DNA from: Chloroflexota bacterium
GTDB taxonomy: Bacteria > Chloroflexota > Limnocylindria > Limnocylindrales > CSP1-4
NCBI GenBank assembly: GCA_021789355.1
Contig: JAJYJR010000125.1
Location: 1-11,399 of the forward strand
DNA: 11,399 bases
Reading direction: 5' to 3'
The position numbers were made by a program, and so were the translations under genes. Numbering within the stretch: the stretch's first letter is position 1; each line of letters begins with the position of its first letter. Shown here piece after piece: positions 7,811-11,399 of the stretch. The notes below the pieces were generated by a model. That model made no database searches and had not been told where the DNA came from. It saw nothing but the letters and a program-made list of their open reading frames with translations.

Positions 7811-8800
7811 GCACGTCGACGCTCGCCGGCCGTTGATCCTGCGTTCCGGCCTCGGCGCTTGCCCGACCCCACGGGATCGGAACGCCGCGTGCCCTCGACT
7901 GCGCAGATCGTCGGCGGCGGGGTCGCCTGGAGCCGTGCGGACCGCGATCCTGTCGCCCGCTGCCGTCACCCTCGCGGCGGAGAGGCGTGGAACCGCGGCG
8001 AGATAGCCGAACGCCCAGGGCTGCAGGTCGGGCTGCGTGGCAATGAGCACCAGGGGCAGGACCAGCGGCTGACGTCGGAGCGCGCCCCACGCGAGCAGGG
8101 CCACGGCCACGACGACGCGCGGCGCGAGGGGCACTGGCGGCACGAGCACACCGGCCCATCCGGCCTGGCCGCTGAACGCCACCAGCATGTGCGCCCACGT
8201 GACCCACTCGCCGGGCAGGACCAGGGCCGAGACGGCTGCCAGCGCCCCGCCGACGAGCGCCGTCTGCGCCACGGCCCGCCAGTCGCGCAGCAGCACGAAC
8301 CACCCGAAGCCCAGAAACGGGGTGACCTTGGTGAACGCCGCCAGCAGCCAGACCGGGGGGCGACGCATGCCCAGCACGACCATCAGGGCGAGGCCCCACT
8401 CGACGTTCCCGTTCAGCGCGAGCGCGAAGCCCGCCAGGAGCGCGACAACGCGTGGCACCGCGGGCAGCGGCCAGAGCAGCCAGGCATAGGTGGCGATCCC
8501 GAGCGCGGTCCATCCGGCTGCGAACACCGGGTACGGCAGCAACCCGAACGGCCGCAGCACCAGCGCAGCGACGGGCGAGTAGACGAAGTGCGGCAGCCAC
8601 AGGGCGATGCCGGGGTTGTAGATGGGTTGCGACCATGGCAGCCAGTAGGCCCCGGTGTCCACGAAGGGCCCGTAGACGTACAGGTTGAAGGCGGCGTAGA
8701 AGAGCGCGAGGGCGGCGATCCCCAGGGCGAGCGGCGCTCGCAGCGAAGCCGTGGATCGGGCGATTCTGCGAGCGAGCCGACCCCGCGTCACCCACTCCAC
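7712..8800 (-). CDS. GT87/DUF2029-like polytopic membrane glycosyltransferase with anomalous C-terminal tail
   Basis: A polytopic membrane protein resembling GT-C fold GT87 transferases, which use polyprenyl-phosphate sugars on the outer face. GTG 8800 follows GGAAGGGAG by about 11 bases; an ATG at 9004 would add 68 low-complexity residues and lacks a binding site. Landmarks: first helix about 20-42; FVDTGAYW (46-53), whose Asp suits the catalytic loop residue; YSP (75-77); LNGNVEWGLAL (129-139); TKVTPFLGFGWF (157-168); LAAVPRL (267-273). These line up almost residue for residue with the divergent neighbour at 9097-9924, which stops shortly after AVPRL. Here the frame instead runs 89 residues further in an Arg/Pro-rich tail whose end is antisense to the GT4 gene. 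A TGA one base out of frame at 7966-7968 would give a normal 277-residue product, so a frameshift or lost stop is likely. Confidence 0.75.
   Translation of the reverse strand: MEWVTRGRLARRIARSTASLRAPLALGIAALALFYAAFNLYVYGPFVDTGAYWLPWSQPIYNPGIALWLPHFVYSPVAALVLRPFGLLPYPVFAAGWTALGIATYAWLLWPLPAVPRVVALLAGFALALNGNVEWGLALMVVLGMRRPPVWLLAAFTKVTPFLGFGWFVLLRDWRAVAQTALVGGALAAVSALVLPGEWVTWAHMLVAFSGQAGWAGVLVPPVPLAPRVVVAVALLAWGALRRQPLVLPLVLIATQPDLQPWAFGYLAAVPRLSAARVTAAGDRIAVRTAPGDPAADDLRSRGHAAFRSRGVGQAPRPERRINGRRASTCLWVLRVHPRLRPPPVHPQPSEQLRELPPELRP
7841..7885. repeat. 8-bp inverted repeat in convergent gap
   Basis: GCGTTCCG (7841-7848) and its exact complement CGGAACGC (7878-7885) are separated by 29 bases. 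They lie between the GT4 stop and the likely original end of the opposing GT87-like gene. A transcript from either strand could fold here. There is no T-tract and the loop is long, so a rho-independent terminator is doubtful. The rest of 7811-7965 shows nothing recognisable. Confidence 0.25.
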
Positions 8801-9096
8801 CAGTGCGCACGCTCCCTTCCACGGTGTCCCGCACGCGAGCGGGCCATGTCTGCCATTCGGGGCCGAGCCGATACGTCGCGCAACCTCTCCATGGTAGTGG
8901 CCAGCGGACGTCCTCCCGCTCGCGGAAGCCGACGTGGAGGTGACGGCGTGCCTCGACATCGGGGCGGACCGTCGCGCGTCGGACGGATGATGCGTCTGTA
9001 CCATGGGCGGGTCTGAGGAGGGGCGCGGGTCAGGGACCGCAGTCGCGATTCTTCGCGGTCACCGCGAGCGCCGAAAGGCGTATCCGGGAGGGACAC
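8801..9096. promoter_or_regulatory. 296-bp divergent region with palindrome and strong RBS
   Basis: This is the longest non-coding stretch in the window, between the two GT87-like paralogues. Near its plus-strand end, TCGCGGT-C-ACCGCGA (9053-9067) is a 15-base perfect palindrome with 7-bp arms, a plausible operator or hairpin. GACCGC at 9035-9040 repeats the left arm's complement. A strong Shine-Dalgarno, GGAGG at 9087-9091, lies 5 bases before ATG 9097. I found no convincing -35/-10 pair on either strand, no small gene with a binding site, and no terminator. Open frames crossing it have low-complexity, charged translations and appear to be non-coding. Confidence 0.4.
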
Positions 9097-9924
9097 ATGG
9101 CGACACTCTCGATCCGACGCCCGGCACTCTCGCGAGCGCACGTGGTGCAGTTGGCCGCGTTCGCCGTGGCGTGGGGCATCGCGCTCCTGTCCGTGGGTGT
9201 GGTGTGGCTGCGCTGGGCGCCCGGCGGCGACGCGCATGCCTACTGGGACGCATGGCACGCGGGCATGTACGTCCACCGGATGGCCCTCGACGGGGTGGAC
9301 GCCTACCTCTACAGCCCGGCGTTCGCGGCGGCTATCTGGCCGCTCGCGCAGCTCCCATGGTCCGCGTTCTACGTGCTTTGGGAACTCCTTGCGTTCGCCA
9401 CCTGGGTCTGGCTGCTGCGGCCGCTCGGCGTTGCGATCGCCCTGCCCCTCGTGATCGCCTGCCAGTCCCTCACGATCGTCGGGAACATCGAGTGGCTGCT
9501 CGCCCTCGCCGCGGCCATCTCGCTCCGCTGGCCCTCGGCCTGGGCCGTCGCGCTGCTGACGAAGGCCTCCACCGGCGTGGGCGTCATCTGGTACGCGGTC
9601 CGCGGCGAATGGCGGCGCTTCGGGATCGCGCTGGCGACGGTCGGCGCGGCGGTCGTGCTCACCGCATGGCTGCCCTGGGGGGAGTGGTTGAGCTTCCTGC
9701 TCTCCCAGCACGGCAGTGGCATGGTGTGGGACTGGAGCGTCCCGATCTGGCCGCGCCTGGCGCTGGCGGCGGCGATGACGGCGTGGGGTGCGCGGGGCGG
9801 ACGGACCTGGGTGATCCCCACCTCCATGATCCTGGCCTCACCGGTCATCAGCCTGCAGACGTGCGCGATCCTCGCCGCCGTGCCGCGCCTGCGGCAGCGC
9901 CCCGCGGAACCGGCGGACCGCTGA
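9097..9924 (+). CDS. GT87/DUF2029-like polytopic membrane glycosyltransferase
   Basis: A 275-residue polytopic membrane protein, paralogous to the gene divergent from it. ATG 9097 has the best ribosome binding site in the window (GGAGG, 5-base spacing). Helices are likely around 18-37, 88-107, 111-128, 132-150, 152-168, 176-192 and 218-232, plus a C-terminal one near 238-262. Shared landmarks are GGDAHAYW (43-50) with the probable catalytic Asp45, YSP (72-74), GNIEWLLAL (129-137), TKA (155-157), WGEW (194-197) and AVPRL (261-265). At 275 residues it is shorter than many GT87 proteins, which are often about 400, so both paralogues may be a compact subfamily. It probably transfers a sugar from a polyprenyl-phosphate donor outside the membrane; this is a family-level inference. 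Its TGA abuts the opposing LysM stop with no spacer. Confidence 0.85.
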   Translation: MATLSIRRPALSRAHVVQLAAFAVAWGIALLSVGVVWLRWAPGGDAHAYWDAWHAGMYVHRMALDGVDAYLYSPAFAAAIWPLAQLPWSAFYVLWELLAFATWVWLLRPLGVAIALPLVIACQSLTIVGNIEWLLALAAAISLRWPSAWAVALLTKASTGVGVIWYAVRGEWRRFGIALATVGAAVVLTAWLPWGEWLSFLLSQHGSGMVWDWSVPIWPRLALAAAMTAWGARGGRTWVIPTSMILASPVISLQTCAILAAVPRLRQRPAEPADR

Positions 9925-10623
9925 TCAGTACCCGCTCGCCGGCTCGGGCGGCGGCGGGATCGTCAGCTTCTGGCCGATCGTGAGCCGGTTCGGGTCCTTC
10001 AGGTTGTTGGCGGCCACGATGTCGGAGATCTGGACGCCGAAGTGGGCGGCAATCGCCCCGAGCGTGTCGCCCTGTTTCACCACGTAGACCACGCTCGTGC
10101 TCCGCGTGGTGGGGGAGGGCACGGCGGAGGGCGTCGGGATCGGCGTGGCGGGCGCGAGGCTCTGGGAGACGAAGATGGCGCTCGCGGCGGGGCTGGCCGC
10201 GCCGGGCGACGTGCTCGCGCCCGAGCCCGCCAGGGGCGCGATGGCGTTGGAGAGGAACGCGCCCACGCCGGCGAGCACGACGACCACGAGGAGGGCGCCG
10301 AGCACGCTCGTGACGCGCCGCGAGAGCGACTGCCCGTCGGTCGGCCGGAGGCGCTCCTCCTCCCGCCCGGTCCTGACGCCCAGCGCGGTCACGCGGGCGC
10401 GCTCCACGCCGCGCTCCTCGGCCTGGGCGAAGCGCGGGCAGTCCACGTGCGCGGCGGTCAGGCAGAAGCGGGACTGGTGGGCGAGCTCGATCCGCGCCGG
10501 CTCGTCGAACGCGTGGCAGAGATGCGCGGTGCTGGGGCGCCCGGCATGCGTGGCGCGGTCAGACTGGAGCGCCAGCAGGGGGCAGGCCGCGGAGACGGGG
10601 AGCGCGGGGTCGTGGTCCGTCAT
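9925..10623 (-). CDS. Single-pass membrane protein: Cys/His-rich N-terminus, TM helix, LysM domain
   Basis: A 232-residue protein with three parts. Residues 1-65 are soluble with four cysteines (14, 36, 54, 62) and histidines 34, 37, 49 and 59, in the pattern CPLLAL...PSTAHLCHA...HQSRFCLTAAHVDCPRF; this could bind zinc or another metal. Residues 104-124 form one transmembrane helix after basic RR (102-103), placing the N-terminus inside. Residues 127-178 are a Ser/Thr/Pro/Ala linker of the kind that spans a cell wall. Residues 180-222 are a LysM domain (YVVKQGDTLGAIAAHF, then NNLKDPNRLTIGQKLTIP), which binds N-acetylglucosamine-containing glycan such as peptidoglycan. No signal peptidase site or catalytic domain is present. 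I recall similar Cys-rich/LysM proteins in Chloroflexota, without knowing a function. ATG 10623 lacks a good RBS, and a TATCAT lies just upstream. Confidence 0.85.
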   Translation of the reverse strand: MTDHDPALPVSAACPLLALQSDRATHAGRPSTAHLCHAFDEPARIELAHQSRFCLTAAHVDCPRFAQAEERGVERARVTALGVRTGREEERLRPTDGQSLSRRVTSVLGALLVVVVLAGVGAFLSNAIAPLAGSGASTSPGAASPAASAIFVSQSLAPATPIPTPSAVPSPTTRSTSVVYVVKQGDTLGAIAAHFGVQISDIVAANNLKDPNRLTIGQKLTIPPPPEPASGY

Positions 10624-10723
10624 GGCAGGTCATGATAGGCGCCGCGGGGGCGTGATCGGACGGCCTCGGTGGGCGGATAGTCCCACTTGTCCCGGCCCTG
10701 CAACTGTGGGAGGCTGCCCGGGC
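10624..10723. promoter_or_regulatory. 100-bp divergent promoter region
   Basis: On the minus strand, TATCAT (10637 down to 10632) is one base from consensus -10 and only about 8 bases before the LysM ATG, implying a very short or absent leader. It is embedded in GCGCCTATCATG, a near copy of a motif in the 4834-4962 gap. On the plus strand, GGGAGG (10708-10713) is a plausible ribosome binding site 10 bases before ATG 10724. TCCCAC (10681-10686) and GTGGGA (10706-10711) are inverted repeats whose right arm covers part of that site. No -35 box is clear for either gene. Confidence 0.35.
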
Positions 10724-11399
10724 ATGGCGAAGCTGAGGGTCGACGCGGTCGTCATCGGCGCCGGGATGGCGGGCATGGGTGCCGCCGACCACCTGCTCGC
10801 GGCGGGTCGTTCGGTGGTCCTGCTGGAGGCCGCCCCGGGCGTGGGTGGCCTCGCGCGCGCGATCCGCGTCGGCGGGGAGCCCATCGAGCCCTACTACCAC
10901 CACATCTTCCCGCAGGACCGCGAGACGCTCGAGCTGATCGACCGCCTGGGGCTGCACGACCGGCTCGAATGGCGCGAGGGGCCGATGGCGATCATGCACG
11001 ACGGCCGCGCCTACCCGTTCGACAGCCCGCTGGACCTGCTCCGCTTCGCCCCGCTCTCGATCCCCCAGCGGCTGCGGATGGGCCTCGCGACGGCGGTGCA
11101 GCTGGTGCGGCCGGACGCCCGGCACCTGGACCGCGTGGCGGCCTCGGCGGAGGCGCGGCGCTGGTTCGGGCCGCGCGGGTACGACACGCTCTGGCGGCCG
11201 CTGCTCGAGGCGAAGTTCGGCGCATACGCGGATGCCGTGGTCATGGCGTGGCTGGTCGCCCGCATCCGGCAGCGGGGCGGCTCGCGGAAGGCGGACGGCG
11301 ACCGGCTGGGCTACCTGCGGGGCAGCCTGGGCACGCTGGCCGACGCGTACGCGGCGCGCCTGGCCGCCGACGGGCTCGACCTGCGCACGGCGACGCGCG
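10724..11399 (+). CDS. NAD(P)/FAD-dependent oxidoreductase (amine oxidase/desaturase superfamily), 3' end outside window
   Basis: The first 225 residues of a flavoprotein continue past the window end. GAGMAGMGAADHLLAAG (12-28) is the GxGxxG dinucleotide-binding fold. Glu35 at the end of the second strand binds the FAD ribose, and GVGGLARA (39-46) is the GG motif typical of amine oxidases, phytoene desaturases and UDP-galactopyranose mutase relatives. EPYYHHIFPQD (55-65) and RAYPFDSPLDLL (95-106) match a subgroup often seen in surface-polysaccharide and envelope clusters. GYLRGSLGTLADAYAARL (196-213) corresponds to the conserved segment near the substrate domain. ATG 10724 is preceded by GGGAGG. 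Its substrate cannot be told from this part; sugar, lipid-carrier or isoprenoid oxidation are all possible. It is divergent from the LysM gene. The missing C-terminus would hold the last FAD-binding motif. Confidence 0.85.
   Translation, partial: MAKLRVDAVVIGAGMAGMGAADHLLAAGRSVVLLEAAPGVGGLARAIRVGGEPIEPYYHHIFPQDRETLELIDRLGLHDRLEWREGPMAIMHDGRAYPFDSPLDLLRFAPLSIPQRLRMGLATAVQLVRPDARHLDRVAASAEARRWFGPRGYDTLWRPLLEAKFGAYADAVVMAWLVARIRQRGGSRKADGDRLGYLRGSLGTLADAYAARLAADGLDLRTATR

Noticed and set aside
6181..7836. A 551-codon plus-strand frame across the methyltransferase and GT4 genes
   Set aside because: It spans two genes on opposite strands, has repetitive Arg/Pro/Gly/Ala content, and competes with frames carrying intact catalytic motifs.
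8889..9006. CCATGGTA (8889-8896) and TACCATGG (8999-9006) as an inverted repeat
   Set aside because: The core CCATGG is itself a palindrome and the copies are over 100 bases apart, so chance is a sufficient explanation.
7859..9016. A 385-codon plus-strand frame opposite the GT87-like gene
   Set aside because: The translation is highly charged and Gly/Arg/Gln-rich with no start signal; the opposite strand has a membrane protein that matches its paralogue.
8788..9711. A 307-codon minus-strand frame covering the divergent gap and the second GT87-like gene
   Set aside because: Low-complexity charged composition and conflict with the well-supported plus-strand gene.
9003..9983. A 326-codon plus-strand frame overlapping the second GT87-like gene
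   Set aside because: It is the same strand in another frame, with Arg/Ala-rich content, no binding site, and the GT87 frame has a strong ribosome site and membrane helices.
10042..10635. A 197-codon plus-strand frame over the LysM gene
   Set aside because: It is Gly/Arg/Ala-rich shadow translation; the minus strand shows a TM helix and a LysM domain.
1..11399. tRNA, rRNA, CRISPR, insertion sequence, defence or toxin-antitoxin genes
   Set aside because: I saw no cloverleaf, regularly spaced repeats, terminal inverted repeats with a transposase, or characteristic protein motifs for these.

Overview
The window is a GC-rich bacterial stretch given over almost entirely to cell-surface glycan assembly. 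It holds four GT2-type glycosyltransferases, two GT4-type glycosyltransferases, one nucleotide-sugar epimerase/dehydratase, one SAM methyltransferase, two GT87/DUF2029-type polytopic membrane proteins, a membrane-anchored LysM protein and the 5' part of an FAD-dependent oxidoreductase. I see no rRNA, tRNA, CRISPR array, transposase or integrase. High GC, very tight packing and a Cys-rich/TM/LysM protein that I associate with Chloroflexota point to a high-GC Chloroflexota lineage. That is an inference; a high-GC actinobacterium is not excluded.

Layout: (1) 1-3637 is a plus-strand operon with overlapping or nearly overlapping reading frames: GT2 (5' end outside the window), GT2, NAD-dependent epimerase, then a rhamnosyltransferase-like GT2. 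(2) From 3634 to the window end the genes strictly alternate in strand: GT4 (-), GT2 with C-terminal membrane helices (+), methyltransferase (-), GT4 (+), GT87-like (-), GT87-like paralogue (+), LysM (-), FAD oxidoreductase (+). They form four consecutive divergent pairs. Divergent gaps are about 129, 40, 296 and 100 bp. Three of the four convergent junctions have essentially no spacer, and two share or abut stop codons in a palindrome.

Working together (inference): the epimerase would make an activated sugar in the cytoplasm. The GT2 and GT4 enzymes would build a glycan on a lipid carrier or transfer sugars at the inner membrane face, and the methyltransferase could cap or modify it. The GT87-like proteins are of a type expected to use polyprenyl-phosphate sugars on the outer face. 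The LysM protein would hold peptidoglycan, and the FAD enzyme resembles oxidoreductases found in envelope clusters. No flippase, polymerase, ligase or chain-length regulator is visible, so the pathway is incomplete in this window.

Most worth checking: the alternating gene order; a minus-strand GT87-like gene whose expected stop lies one base out of frame, giving an implausible Arg/Pro-rich tail antisense to its neighbour; the Cys-rich/TM/LysM protein; and an apparent rise in GC content near 5.9 kb.
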